Below are positions 44,569-53,891 of a stretch of 64,000 nucleotides of DNA, piece by piece. The position numbers and the translations under genes were made by a program. The stretch lies in assembly GCF_001552635.1 (NCBI RefSeq), contig NZ_BCRO01000045.1, positions 1 through 64,000 of the forward strand. Direction: 5' to 3'. The stretch comes from Actinomadura hibisca NBRC 15177 (lineage in GTDB: Bacteria > Actinomycetota > Actinomycetes > Streptosporangiales > Streptosporangiaceae). Below the pieces are notes generated by a model, which saw only the letters and a list, made by a program, of their open reading frames with translations, was not told where the DNA came from and ran no database searches. How positions within the stretch are numbered: the first letter of the stretch is position 1; each line of letters starts with the position of its first letter.

Positions 44569-45939
44569 ATGGCGGACGCGTCGGTCGAACCGGTCGACCC
44601 ACGGCAACTCGACGGCGGGCTGCGGCGCGTCATCGGGCGCAAGGTGCTGATGTTGTTCGTGGTCGGGGACATCCTGGGGGCGGGCATCTACGCCCTGGTC
44701 GGGCAGGTGTCGGAGAAGGTCGGCGGGGCGGTGTGGATCCCGTTCCTGGTCGCGTTCGTGCTGGCGGCGCTGACAGCCACCGCCTACGTGGAGTTGGTCG
44801 GCAAGTACCCGCAGGCGGCGGGCGCGGCGCTGTACACCAACCGGGCGTTCGGCGTCCCGTTCGTGACCTTCATCGTGGCGTTCGCGGTGATGATGAGCGG
44901 CATCACCTCCGCCAGCGCGGCGGCGCGGGCGTTCGGCGGTGAGTACCTGGCCGAGTTCGTGTCGCTGCCCACACTGGTGGGCGCGCTGGGCTTCCTGGCG
45001 CTGGTCACGCTGGTGAACCTGGCCGGCATCTCCGAGTCGATCAAGGTGAACGTGGCGCTGACGCTGGTGGAGGCGTTCGGGCTGCTGGTCATCATGGTGA
45101 TCGGGGTGTTCGCGCTGGTCACCGGGGACGGCGACCCGGGCCGGGCGCTGGAGTTCCACCCGGCCAACGGCGCGTTCCTCGGCGTGCTGGGCGGCACGGC
45201 GCTCGCCTTCTACGCGCTGCTCGGCTTCGAGGACTCGGTCAACCTGGCGGAGGAGGCCAAGGAGCCCGCGCGCGACTTCCCGGCGGCGCTGTTCGGCGGC
45301 CTGGCCGTCACGGTGGTGATCTACGTGGCGGTGGCGTTCACCGCGACGATGCTGGTGGAGACCGAGACGTTGCGGGAGTCCACCGGGCCGCTGCTGGAGG
45401 TGGTGAAGGCCGCCGGGCTGAGCTTCCCGCCCAAGCTGTTCGCGCTCATCGCGCTGCTGGCGGTCGGCAACACCGCGCTGATCAACATGATCATGGCGTC
45501 GCGGCTGGTCTACGGCATGGCGCGCGAGGGCATCGTGCCGAAGGCGCTCGGGGTCGTGCACCCGGCGCGGCGCACGCCGTGGGCGGCGATCCTGTTCACC
45601 GTGGGGCTGGCGGCGATCCTGGTCAGCACCGGCGAGGTCGGCGGGCTCGCCGACACCACGGTGCTGCTCCTGCTGGTGGTGTTCGCGGTGGTGAACGTCT
45701 GCGTGCTGGTGCTGCGCCGAGAGAGCGTCGAGCACGAGCACTTCCGGGCCCCGACGTGGATGCCCGCGCTGGGCGCGGTCGCCTGCCTGGTCCTCACCCT
45801 GCCGATCACCGGGCGGGAGGGCGCGGTCTACCTGCGGGCGGCGGTCCTCATCGCGGTCGGGGTCGTGTTGTGGCTGGTCAACCGGCTGCTGATCGGGCGC
45901 ACGCGCACGGCGGACCCCGGCGCGGCGGGCGGGAAGTGA
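44569..45939 (+). CDS. APC-family amino acid permease
   Basis: The 456-aa transporter has about twelve membrane helices. The first begins with the family glycine motif (VGDILGAGIYALVGQVSEKVG), and helix 6 carries FYALLGFEDSVNLAEEAKEP, the usual sodium/proton-site region. The C-terminus is basic and short. It probably imports or exchanges an amino acid or amine, but specificity cannot be read. The gene stands alone after a strong terminator. Confidence 0.92.
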   Translation: MADASVEPVDPRQLDGGLRRVIGRKVLMLFVVGDILGAGIYALVGQVSEKVGGAVWIPFLVAFVLAALTATAYVELVGKYPQAAGAALYTNRAFGVPFVTFIVAFAVMMSGITSASAAARAFGGEYLAEFVSLPTLVGALGFLALVTLVNLAGISESIKVNVALTLVEAFGLLVIMVIGVFALVTGDGDPGRALEFHPANGAFLGVLGGTALAFYALLGFEDSVNLAEEAKEPARDFPAALFGGLAVTVVIYVAVAFTATMLVETETLRESTGPLLEVVKAAGLSFPPKLFALIALLAVGNTALINMIMASRLVYGMAREGIVPKALGVVHPARRTPWAAILFTVGLAAILVSTGEVGGLADTTVLLLLVVFAVVNVCVLVLRRESVEHEHFRAPTWMPALGAVACLVLTLPITGREGAVYLRAAVLIAVGVVLWLVNRLLIGRTRTADPGAAGGK

Positions 45940-46008
45940 GCCGGGGGTGGAGCTAGTGCCACCCCAGGTCGGACATCTCCGTTACCGACGGGCCCACCCC
46001 GGCACCGG

Positions 46009-46027
46009 CACCGTGGTGATCACGGTG
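46009..46027. promoter_or_regulatory. Palindrome after the permease gene
   Basis: CACCGTG-N5-CACGGTG is a 7-bp perfect dyad, about 70 bp after the permease stop and 20 bp before a possible small gene. It could be an operator or a weak terminator. Confidence 0.4.
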
Positions 46028-46047
46028 TTCGGCGGGTGGGAGCGGTG

Positions 46048-46800
46048 ATGGAGACGGTGTTGCTGGACTGGTGGACGGCCGCGGAGAAGGCGGCCGGGCC
46101 GTGGCTGGCGCTGCCGCCGGTGGCGGTGGCGCTGCTGGGCTGGCGGATCTGCTCCAACGCCTCGATGGCCGGGGACGTGCTGGTGGCGGCCGGGCACCGC
46201 CAGGTCGTCGCGACGCTGCTGGCGGCGCTGTGGCTGGTGCCGTGGACCGGCCTGCTGCGGCGCGCGCTGGAAATGTCGTTGGACTGGCGGGCGGCGGGGA
46301 GCGCCGAACTGCGCTCCCCGCGCCGTCCGCGTCAGGGCGCGACCGGAAGCGCCACCCAGGACGGGTTCTTCGGGTCGTGCCAGATCTTCAGCCCGTTGCC
46401 GACGCTGTTGCCGAGCTGGGGGAGCGACGGGAACAGGTGCGGGAAGTCGGCGGTCTGCACCGACAGCCGCAACTTGTGGCCGGGCTTGATCTCGGCGGCG
46501 ATCGGGAAGACCTCCACGTCCACCGCCACCGGCCTGTTCTTCGGCATGGCCTGGGCGGACGCCTTGGTGAAGGGGTGGTACGGGCGCGCGATCAGGCCGT
46601 TCTGCCGCAGCGTCTTCGCCTGGTCCAGCTTGCGCAGCGACAACACCTGCCAGCCCGCGGTGAGCTGGGTCGCCTTCCCGTTGGGCGCGACGTCCTCGAC
46701 CCGCACGGTGAGCTGGCCGTCCTTGGCGGCGCTGGAGACCGTCAGGTGCGCGTTGATCGGCCCGGTGAGGCGCAGCGGCCTGGTCACCGGCATGTCGTAG
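46048..46800 (+). CDS. Doubtful membrane-protein gene whose 3' part is antisense to the S15 hydrolase
   Basis: ATG 46048 sits 5 nt after GGGAG. The first 90 codons look like a small protein with two hydrophobic segments (LALPPVAVALLGW and VVATLLAALWLVPWTGLL). No stop follows before the convergent hydrolase gene begins at 46332, and the frame runs about 470 bp antisense to it, where the composition is not protein-like. Either a stop or frame was lost and this is a decayed small membrane gene, or it is spurious. Only 46048-46330 is worth considering. Confidence 0.3.
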   Translation: METVLLDWWTAAEKAAGPWLALPPVAVALLGWRICSNASMAGDVLVAAGHRQVVATLLAALWLVPWTGLLRRALEMSLDWRAAGSAELRSPRRPRQGATGSATQDGFFGSCQIFSPLPTLLPSWGSDGNRCGKSAVCTDSRNLWPGLISAAIGKTSTSTATGLFFGMAWADALVKGWYGRAIRPFCRSVFAWSSLRSDNTCQPAVSWVAFPLGATSSTRTVSWPSLAALETVRCALIGPVRRSGLVTGMS

Positions 46801-48209
46801 ACGACGCCGAGCTTGTCGTTCTGGCTGTTGTCGTGCTCGCAGGACAGGCCGAAGTACTTCAGGAAGCCCGCGCCCGCCCACTGCACGGTGGAGCGGCTGC
46901 ACAATCCGGCGAGCGGGTTGTAGGGCACGGCCGACGGCGTTCCGGTGCCGGTTCCGGCGGTGAGCTTGCCGGGCCGTCCGGGCGCGGCCGGGCCGCTGAG
47001 CCGCAGCGCCTGGTAGCGGACCCCGGCGGGCGGCCACTGCCCGGCGCCCTTCCACTTGCCCGAGCCGTTCTCGAAGTAGGTGACGGGCGGGACGTCGCGG
47101 TCCAGGCCCGCGTCGGCGGCGCCGCGCACGTACCGGTCGAACCAGCGCAACATGAGGTCGGCGAGCGGCGGTCCGGGCGGCGTGGGCGTGCCCGGGATGG
47201 TGAGGCCGAGCGCGGGCGCGGCGCCGTCGATGTGGTACCAGGGCCCGTACACGAACTTCGCCGGGACGCGCTTGGCCAGCCGCTGGTAGAGCATCGGCTC
47301 GCTGCGCTGGAAGATGTCGAACTCGCCGCCCACCACGAAGGTCGGCACGTCGACCTTGTCCACGACCTCCAGCGGCGACCGCTCGCGGTAGAACGGCCCG
47401 TCGAACGCCTTGGGACCGCCGGTCAGCGCGTCGAACAACATCCGGATCTGGAAGTCGCCGATGTTGCCGAAGTGCTCCTCCAGCACCTTGCGGGCCTTGG
47501 CCGGGTCCGCGCCGGAGTAGGTCGGCGGCAGCAGGCCGAGCCCGCCGACCCCGGCCAGCCACAGCGGCACGAAGCCGAGGCCGAGCTGGCCGCCGGTGCC
47601 GATCACGTCGCGGTAGGCGTCGCCCATCGGCACCACCGGGAACAGCGCCTTGAGGCCCTTGGGGCGCTGCGCGGCGGTGAAGATCTGGTTGATGCCGCCG
47701 TAGGACGCGCCGACCATGCCGACCCGGCCGTCGCTCCAGGGCCGTTTGGCGGAGGCGGCCCACTCCACGATCTCCTTGCCGTCGCGCTGCTCGCGGGCGC
47801 TGAACGCCTCCCACTTGCCGCGCGAGCCGCCGGTGCCGCGCACGTCGGCGACGACCTGCACGTAGCCGCGCTGCACCAGGAACTGGCTGGCCATGTTCGC
47901 GCCGGGCAGGGTCTTGTTGTACGGCGTCATCGTCACGATCACCGGGAAGCGGCCGGGCGCGGCGCGGCCGCCCTTGCCGGGCCGCAGGACGTCGGCGACC
48001 AGCTCGGTGCCGTCGCTCATCCTGAGCACGACGTCCTTCTCGGTCACCACCTCGTAGGCGGCGGGACGCGCCGTCCACCTGGCGGCGGGCGCGGCCCGCG
48101 TCGGGGCGGGGGCGGCGGCGCTCCAGGCGGGCGGCGTCGCCGTCGCGGCGAGCGCGACGGTGGCGAGCGGGGTGGCGAGCGGGGCGGTCCAGCGAATCAC
48201 ACGGCGCAT
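46332..48209 (-). CDS. Secreted S15-family hydrolase (Xaa-Pro dipeptidyl-peptidase/CocE-like)
   Basis: The 625-aa enzyme has a Sec signal peptide (VIRWTAPLATPLATVALAATA and onward) and an alpha/beta-hydrolase core. The nucleophile is in GMVGASYGG, the acid in FVVGGEFDIF and the His in GPWYHID. A C-terminal jelly-roll domain follows (RPLRLTGPINAHLTVSS to the end), the layout of CocE/NonD acylases and X-Pro dipeptidyl peptidases. ATG 48209 lies 9 nt after GGAGG. The true substrate, peptide or ester, cannot be decided. Confidence 0.92.
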   Translation of the reverse strand: MRRVIRWTAPLATPLATVALAATATPPAWSAAAPAPTRAAPAARWTARPAAYEVVTEKDVVLRMSDGTELVADVLRPGKGGRAAPGRFPVIVTMTPYNKTLPGANMASQFLVQRGYVQVVADVRGTGGSRGKWEAFSAREQRDGKEIVEWAASAKRPWSDGRVGMVGASYGGINQIFTAAQRPKGLKALFPVVPMGDAYRDVIGTGGQLGLGFVPLWLAGVGGLGLLPPTYSGADPAKARKVLEEHFGNIGDFQIRMLFDALTGGPKAFDGPFYRERSPLEVVDKVDVPTFVVGGEFDIFQRSEPMLYQRLAKRVPAKFVYGPWYHIDGAAPALGLTIPGTPTPPGPPLADLMLRWFDRYVRGAADAGLDRDVPPVTYFENGSGKWKGAGQWPPAGVRYQALRLSGPAAPGRPGKLTAGTGTGTPSAVPYNPLAGLCSRSTVQWAGAGFLKYFGLSCEHDNSQNDKLGVVYDMPVTRPLRLTGPINAHLTVSSAAKDGQLTVRVEDVAPNGKATQLTAGWQVLSLRKLDQAKTLRQNGLIARPYHPFTKASAQAMPKNRPVAVDVEVFPIAAEIKPGHKLRLSVQTADFPHLFPSLPQLGNSVGNGLKIWHDPKNPSWVALPVAP

Positions 48210-48374
48210 CAGCGCTACCTCCGGGCGGCGGGGTTCCCGGCCGTAACGTAATGGATCACTTACTTCGCGGCAAGTATTGACCCACTGTCCAGTAACGGCC
48301 GCGCGCCGGGTGGAGGCGCGGTCTCCACCCGCACTCCGATGCCCCGGCCCGCGCATGGCCCTTACCGTCGTGGC

Positions 48375-49544
48375 GTGAAGCTCGCCAGATCCGGCCCCCT
48401 CCCCGTCCGCCCCCTGCTGATCGCCTTCGTCGTGACCTGGACGCTGGCCCTCTACGCGCGCTCGGTGTGGCTCGGCGACCCGCGCCCGGCCCTGCACGGG
48501 ACGGGGCTGGCGATGGTGGTGCTGAACCTGCTGTCCCCGGCGCTGCTGGCCGCCGGGTTGTGGGCGTGGCGGCCGCCCTGTGCCGGGCGCGGCTCCTGGC
48601 TACGCCGCCACAGGTGGGCGGGGCCGGTGCTGATCCTGGCGGGCATGGCCGCCGCGCTCGCCCTGTACGCGGTGGCCCCGGACAACGCGGGCGGTGTCTT
48701 CCTGCTCGGCACCGGCGTGTGGGCGCTGTCGCAACGCCTGCCGATGGGCTGGGCGCTGGTGTTCGGCACGGCGGCGCTGTTCGTCGTCTGGATGGTGCGG
48801 GACGTCGTGCACGGCAGGGAGCCCGACTACGGGCTGCTGGCCGGGTTCATCGGCGTGGTGCTCGGCGCGACCGCCGCCCGGCAGCGCAGGTCCGCCGAGG
48901 ACGCCACCCGCCAGGCCGAGGCCGCCGCGCTGATGCTGGACGAGCGCACCCGCATGGCCCGCGAGATCCACGACATCCTGGCGCACTCGTTGTCGGCGCA
49001 GCTCGTGCACCTGGAGGGCGCGCGGCTGCTGCTGTCGCGCGACGCCGACCGGACCCGCGCGCTGGACCGCGTCGAGCGCGCCCAGAACCTGGCCCGCGCC
49101 GGGCTGGAGGAGACCCGCCGCGCCCTGGCCGCCCTGCGCGGCGACGCGCCGCTGGTGGCCGAGGCGCTCGCCGGGCTGGCCGAGGAGTTCCACGCGGCCA
49201 CCGGCCGTCCGGCGAACGTGGCGGTGACCGGGGCGCAGCGCGAACTGTCGCCGCAGGCCGGGCTGGCGGTGGTGCGCACCGCGCAGGAGGCGCTCACCAA
49301 CGTCCGCAAGCACGCGCCCGGGGCCCGCGTCCGGATCGTGCTGGACTACCGGCCCGCCGAGGTGGCGCTGGAGGTCACCGACACCGGCAGCACCGAACCC
49401 GGCCTGGACGCGGTGGGCGCGGGCCTGACCGGGGCCGGTTACGGACTGGTCGGCATGAGGGAGCGCGCCGAGCTGATCGGTGGCACCCTGGAGGCCGGGC
49501 CGGAGGACAAGGGATTCCGGGTGGCGTTGAAGGTGCCGGCTTGA
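48375..49544 (+). CDS. Sensor histidine kinase (HisKA_3, NarX/DesK type)
   Basis: The 389-aa kinase has about five membrane helices in the first 160 residues. The phospho-acceptor region is RTRMAREIHDILAHSLSAQL, and the C-terminal ATPase domain contains VRTAQEALTNVRKHA and GYGLVGMRERAELIGG. The start is GTG 48375 with no clear ribosome-binding site, so leaderless translation is possible. Its stop overlaps the TTG start of the response regulator. Confidence 0.92.
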   Translation: MKLARSGPLPVRPLLIAFVVTWTLALYARSVWLGDPRPALHGTGLAMVVLNLLSPALLAAGLWAWRPPCAGRGSWLRRHRWAGPVLILAGMAAALALYAVAPDNAGGVFLLGTGVWALSQRLPMGWALVFGTAALFVVWMVRDVVHGREPDYGLLAGFIGVVLGATAARQRRSAEDATRQAEAAALMLDERTRMAREIHDILAHSLSAQLVHLEGARLLLSRDADRTRALDRVERAQNLARAGLEETRRALAALRGDAPLVAEALAGLAEEFHAATGRPANVAVTGAQRELSPQAGLAVVRTAQEALTNVRKHAPGARVRIVLDYRPAEVALEVTDTGSTEPGLDAVGAGLTGAGYGLVGMRERAELIGGTLEAGPEDKGFRVALKVPA

Positions 49545-50200
49545 GCGAGCGAACGCGGGTCCTGGTGGTCGACGACCAGACGGTGGTGCGGGAGGGCCTG
49601 GTCCTGCTGCTGGAACTGCTGCCCGAGCTGGAGGTGGTCGGGGCGGCCGGGGACGGCGAGCGGGCCGTGGAGCTGGTGGCCGAGCTGCGCCCCGAGGTCG
49701 TGCTGATGGACCTGCGGATGCCCCGGGTGGACGGCGTCGAGGCGACCCGGCGGATCCGGCGCGACCACCCCGGCGTCGAGGTCGTCGTGCTGACCACCTA
49801 CGCCGACGACGAGTCGATCTTCGCCGCGCTGCGCGCCGGGGCGCGCGGCTACCTGACCAAGGACGCCGGGGCCGAGGAGATCGCGCAGGCGGTCGCGGCG
49901 GTGCGCGGCGGCGCGTCGCTGCTCGACCCGGCCGTGCAGCGCCGCCTGGTGGAGGCGGTCGCGGCCGACGAGCGCGCCGCGCGCGCCGGCCGCACCGACC
50001 TGCCCGACGGGCTGACCCGGCGCGAGGCCGAGGTGCTGGCGCTGATCGCGCAGGGCCGCTCCAACGCCGAGATCGCCGGTGACCTGTTCATCAGCGAGGC
50101 GACGGTGAAGACCCACATCAACAACCTGTTCGCCAAGGCCGGGCTGCGCGACCGGGCGCAGGCGGTGACCTACGCGTTCCGGCACGGCCTCGCTTCCTGA
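49541..50200 (+). CDS. NarL/FixJ-type response regulator
   Basis: The 219-aa partner of the overlapping kinase has an acidic pair (VVDDQ), acceptor Asp57 (VLMDLRMPRVDG), the conserved Lys in YLTKDA, and a LuxR-type HTH (LTRREAEVLALIAQGRSNAE, SEATVKTHINNLFAKAGLR). It starts with TTG 49541 inside the kinase stop (TTGA). The 3' end overlaps the convergent esterase gene by 31 bp. Targets are unknown. Confidence 0.93.
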   Translation: MSERTRVLVVDDQTVVREGLVLLLELLPELEVVGAAGDGERAVELVAELRPEVVLMDLRMPRVDGVEATRRIRRDHPGVEVVVLTTYADDESIFAALRAGARGYLTKDAGAEEIAQAVAAVRGGASLLDPAVQRRLVEAVAADERAARAGRTDLPDGLTRREAEVLALIAQGRSNAEIAGDLFISEATVKTHINNLFAKAGLRDRAQAVTYAFRHGLAS

Positions 50201-51141
50201 GCGGCCAGGGCGGCGCGCAGGGCCGAGAAGACCGCGTCCTGTGCCTGCGCGGCGGACGGCAGGGCCTGGTCCAGGCTGAAGAAGCCGTGGAAGGCGTTGT
50301 CCGCCCGCAGGGTCTCCACCGGGACGCCCGCCTCGGCGAGGCGCGCCGCGTACGCCTCGCCCTCGTCGCGCACCGGGTCGCACTCGGCCGTCAGGACGTA
50401 GGCGGGCGGCAGGCCCGACAGGTCGGCGGCCCGCAGCGGCGACGCCTGCGGGTCGGCCGGGTCCGCCGGGGCGTACTGGTCCCAGTACCAGCGCATGTGC
50501 GCGGCCGTCAGGAAACCGCCGGTGGCGTGCTCGCGGTAGGACGCGGTGTCCTGTGCGGCGTCCAGCACCGGGTAGATCAGGAGCTGGTAGGCGATCGGCG
50601 GGCCGCCCGCGTCCCGGGCGTGCAGGCACAGGCCCGCCGCCAGGTTGCCGCCCGCGCTGTCCCCGGCGACCACGACGCGGCCGGGGTCGCCGCCCAGCTC
50701 GACGGCGTTGGCGTGCGCCCAGGCGAGCGCGGCGCGCGCGTCCTCGGCGGCGGCGGGGAAGGGGTGCTCGGGTGCCAGCCGGTAGTCGACCGACACCACG
50801 ACGGCGCCGGTGCGGGACGCCAGGACGCGGCACAGCCGGTCGTGGCTGTCCAGGTCACAGAGCACGAAGCCGCCGCCGTGGAAGAAGACCATCAGTGGCG
50901 GGGGAGGGGCGTCCGGCCCGTCGGGATCGGGCCGGTAGATCCGGACGGGCAGCGGTCCGGCCGGGCCGGGGATCATGCGATCCTCGACCCGGCCGACCGG
51001 TGGTTCGGGAGTGGCCGGACGCGCCGAGGCCGCCAGCACGCGGCGGGCCTCGGCGGCGTCGATGCCGCCGGCACCGCCGATCGGGGGGAAGGCGGCCGTC
51101 ATGATCTCGACGACCCTGGTGGTGTGCGGGTCCAGCGGCAT
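50170..51141 (-). CDS. HSL-type alpha/beta-hydrolase (lipase/esterase)
   Basis: The 323-aa esterase is of the hormone-sensitive lipase family. It has the oxyanion motif FFHGGGFVL, nucleophile elbow GDSAGGNLA, the acid in ECDPVRDEG and catalytic His in NAFHGFFS. ATG 51141 lies 8 nt after GGAGG. It is third in the minus-strand run LLM oxidoreductase, SDR, esterase, with 17 bp to the SDR gene, so it probably hydrolyses an ester made or used in that pathway, for example after a Baeyer-Villiger-type oxidation. That role is inference. Confidence 0.92.
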   Translation of the reverse strand: MPLDPHTTRVVEIMTAAFPPIGGAGGIDAAEARRVLAASARPATPEPPVGRVEDRMIPGPAGPLPVRIYRPDPDGPDAPPPPLMVFFHGGGFVLCDLDSHDRLCRVLASRTGAVVVSVDYRLAPEHPFPAAAEDARAALAWAHANAVELGGDPGRVVVAGDSAGGNLAAGLCLHARDAGGPPIAYQLLIYPVLDAAQDTASYREHATGGFLTAAHMRWYWDQYAPADPADPQASPLRAADLSGLPPAYVLTAECDPVRDEGEAYAARLAEAGVPVETLRADNAFHGFFSLDQALPSAAQAQDAVFSALRAALAAQEARPCRNA

Positions 51142-51158
51142 GGCCGGGTTCCTCCTGG

Positions 51159-51938
<780 letters not shown>

Positions 51939-51946
51939 CTATGCGG

Positions 51947-53062
51947 TCACCGGAAGCGGGGGATGATCTTGTCCCCCCACTGCCGGATGGTCTCCAGACA
52001 GGCTTCCTGTGGAACCGTGCCCATCTGGATCAGGCACATCACCTCGTCGGCCCCGGCCGCGGCCAGGCGTTCGACGTAGGCGACGGCGTCCTCGGCCGAG
52101 CCGTAGGCGTGCTCGGCGTTGAAGGTGGCCGTGGTGTGCGGCCCCACCGGGATGCGAGCCTCGTGCAGGTAGGCGACCTGCTGCTCGGCGGCCCGGCGGA
52201 TCTCGGCGGTCTCGTCCGCGCCGGGCCGCACGGCCTCGTCGGGCGGCGGCGCGCTGCCGTACCAGTGCGCGATCGACTGGGCGAAGAAGCGCTGGCCGCG
52301 CGTGCCGACGCGGATCGCCTCCGCGCGGTCGTCCAGCACGATGGTGGGGCACAGCGCGGCGAAGTGGTCGTTGACGACGGTGGACACCTGCCGCTCGCCG
52401 GTGCGCGCGGCGATCGCCTCGTCGTACACGCGGCGCATCCCGGCGACCTGCTCGGGCCCGGCGAAACCCAGCACCAGCGCGCCCACGCCGTAGTCGGCGG
52501 CGAGCTTGAGGGTGTCGCGCTTGGAGCAGGCCAGGAACAGCGGGGGATGCGGCGTCTGGACGGGCCTCGGCAGGATGGGGTGCGGCGGGATGTCGAGCAG
52601 GTCGCCGTGCCACTCCAGCTCGTCCTCGCGCCAGGCGGAGGCGATGACGCGCAACGACTCGTCCAGCTCGGCGTAGGTGCGGGCGGGGTCCACGCCGCAC
52701 AGCGTGGTCTCCTGGCGGGTCGCGCCGCGCCCGGCCCCGAGGTCGAGACGGCCGCCGGACAGGACGTCCAGCATGGCGGCGCGCTCGGCGACCCGGGCGG
52801 GGTGGTTGAAGTTGAACGGCAGGCAGACCACGCCGTGGCCGAGGCGGATGCGGCTGGTGCGGGCGGCGACGTAGGTCAGGAAGATCTCCGGGGCGCTCAT
52901 GTGGGCGTACCAGCGGAGCGAGTGGTGCTCCACGGCCCACACGCGGTCGAAGCCCACCTGTTCGGCGAGCACGGCCTGCTCGACGCAGTCGTGCAGCACC
53001 CGGCGCTCGTGCTCGGCGGTCGGGTCGGCGAGCTGCGCCTCGAAGATCATCGAAAACCGCAT
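51947..53062 (-). CDS. LLM (luciferase-like) flavin-dependent oxidoreductase, first copy
   Basis: The 371-aa luciferase-like monooxygenase-type protein carries FSMIFEAQLADP, WAVEHHSLRWYAHMSA, GRLDLGAGRGATRQE and IPPHPILPRPVQTPHPP. It could use FMNH2 or F420; the reductase at 56685-57182 is a possible FMNH2 source. ATG 53062 follows GAGGGG by 5 nt; an ATG at 53074 is the alternative. It is closely similar along its whole length to the second LLM protein (57931-59055). It diverges from a PadR gene across a clear palindrome. Confidence 0.92.
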   Translation of the reverse strand: MRFSMIFEAQLADPTAEHERRVLHDCVEQAVLAEQVGFDRVWAVEHHSLRWYAHMSAPEIFLTYVAARTSRIRLGHGVVCLPFNFNHPARVAERAAMLDVLSGGRLDLGAGRGATRQETTLCGVDPARTYAELDESLRVIASAWREDELEWHGDLLDIPPHPILPRPVQTPHPPLFLACSKRDTLKLAADYGVGALVLGFAGPEQVAGMRRVYDEAIAARTGERQVSTVVNDHFAALCPTIVLDDRAEAIRVGTRGQRFFAQSIAHWYGSAPPPDEAVRPGADETAEIRRAAEQQVAYLHEARIPVGPHTTATFNAEHAYGSAEDAVAYVERLAAAGADEVMCLIQMGTVPQEACLETIRQWGDKIIPRFR

Positions 53063-53090
53063 CGTGCCCCTCATCGGTCGTCGCTTCTTT

Positions 53091-53111
53091 TGTATTCCAA
53101 TTTGGAACACA
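53091..53111. promoter_or_regulatory. PadR operator candidate between LLM and padR genes
   Basis: A 21-bp dyad has inner arms TTCCAA-T-TTGGAA (53095-53107) and outer TGT/ACA bases, with one mismatch at 53094/53108. The TGT...ACA ends fit PadR-family sites. It lies 29 bp upstream of the LLM start. Confidence 0.7.
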
Positions 53112-53183
53112 TCGCCCACTCGATCAAGCCCTTGCTCGGTTACCGCCCCGGCGGCCCGGGCCGGGGCTGGCTACGCTGACGCC

Positions 53184-53891
53184 ATGTCCCCATCCGCCGA
53201 CCGCACCTCCGGCGAGGCCCCGCCGCCCGCCGAACCACCCGCCGCAGAGCCGCCCGCCGGGCCGTCCAGCACCGGGGCGCCCGTCGCCAAGTTGCCCGCC
53301 ACCGCCTGGGCCGTGCTCGGCATCCTGTCGTTCGGTGAGGAGCTGACCGGCTACGAGGTCCGGCAGTGGGCCGACCACATCCTGCGGCTCTTCTACTGGA
53401 GCCCGGCGATGAGCCAGATCTACAGCGAGCTCAAGCGCCTGGAGCAGGTCGGTTACGCCTCCTCCCGCACCGAGACCGCCGAGGACGGCCGCTCCCGCCG
53501 CCTCTACACCGTCACCGACGCCGGGCGCGCGGGCCTGGCGTCCTGGGTCGGCGGTGCGCCGGTCGAGCCTCCGGTCCTCAAGCACGGGCCGATGTTGCGG
53601 GTGTGGCTCGGTCACGTCGCCGACCCGCAGCGGCTCCGCGAGATCGTGACCCGCTACCGCGACGACTGCGCCCGGATGCGCGCCGAGGCCGAGTACTCCC
53701 GCGACTCCGCCGCCGCCGTGCCCGGCTGGGGCTACCCGGAACTGACCGCCCGCTGGGCCGCCCGCCACTACGCCGCCGAGCACGAGCTCGCCGGGCAGTT
53801 GCTGGACGACCTGGACGAGCTGGCCGCCTCCGGACGCGTCCCGAGGGCCACCGCTCCGGCGGAGGACGCAGGCACCGTCCCGGGCCGCTAG
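53184..53891 (+). CDS. PadR family transcriptional regulator, first copy
   Basis: The 235-aa regulator has a disordered Pro-rich N-terminus (about 30 residues), then a PadR winged helix (TAWAVLGILSFGEELTGYEV, SQIYSELKRLEQVGYASS). A C-terminal helical dimerisation domain follows. It is divergent from the LLM-SDR-esterase operon and probably represses it through the palindrome between them. Its stop shares the CTAG at 53888-53891 with the convergent acyl-CoA dehydrogenase gene. It is a paralogue of the PadR gene at 57179-57835. Confidence 0.92.
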   Translation: MSPSADRTSGEAPPPAEPPAAEPPAGPSSTGAPVAKLPATAWAVLGILSFGEELTGYEVRQWADHILRLFYWSPAMSQIYSELKRLEQVGYASSRTETAEDGRSRRLYTVTDAGRAGLASWVGGAPVEPPVLKHGPMLRVWLGHVADPQRLREIVTRYRDDCARMRAEAEYSRDSAAAVPGWGYPELTARWAARHYAAEHELAGQLLDDLDELAASGRVPRATAPAEDAGTVPGR

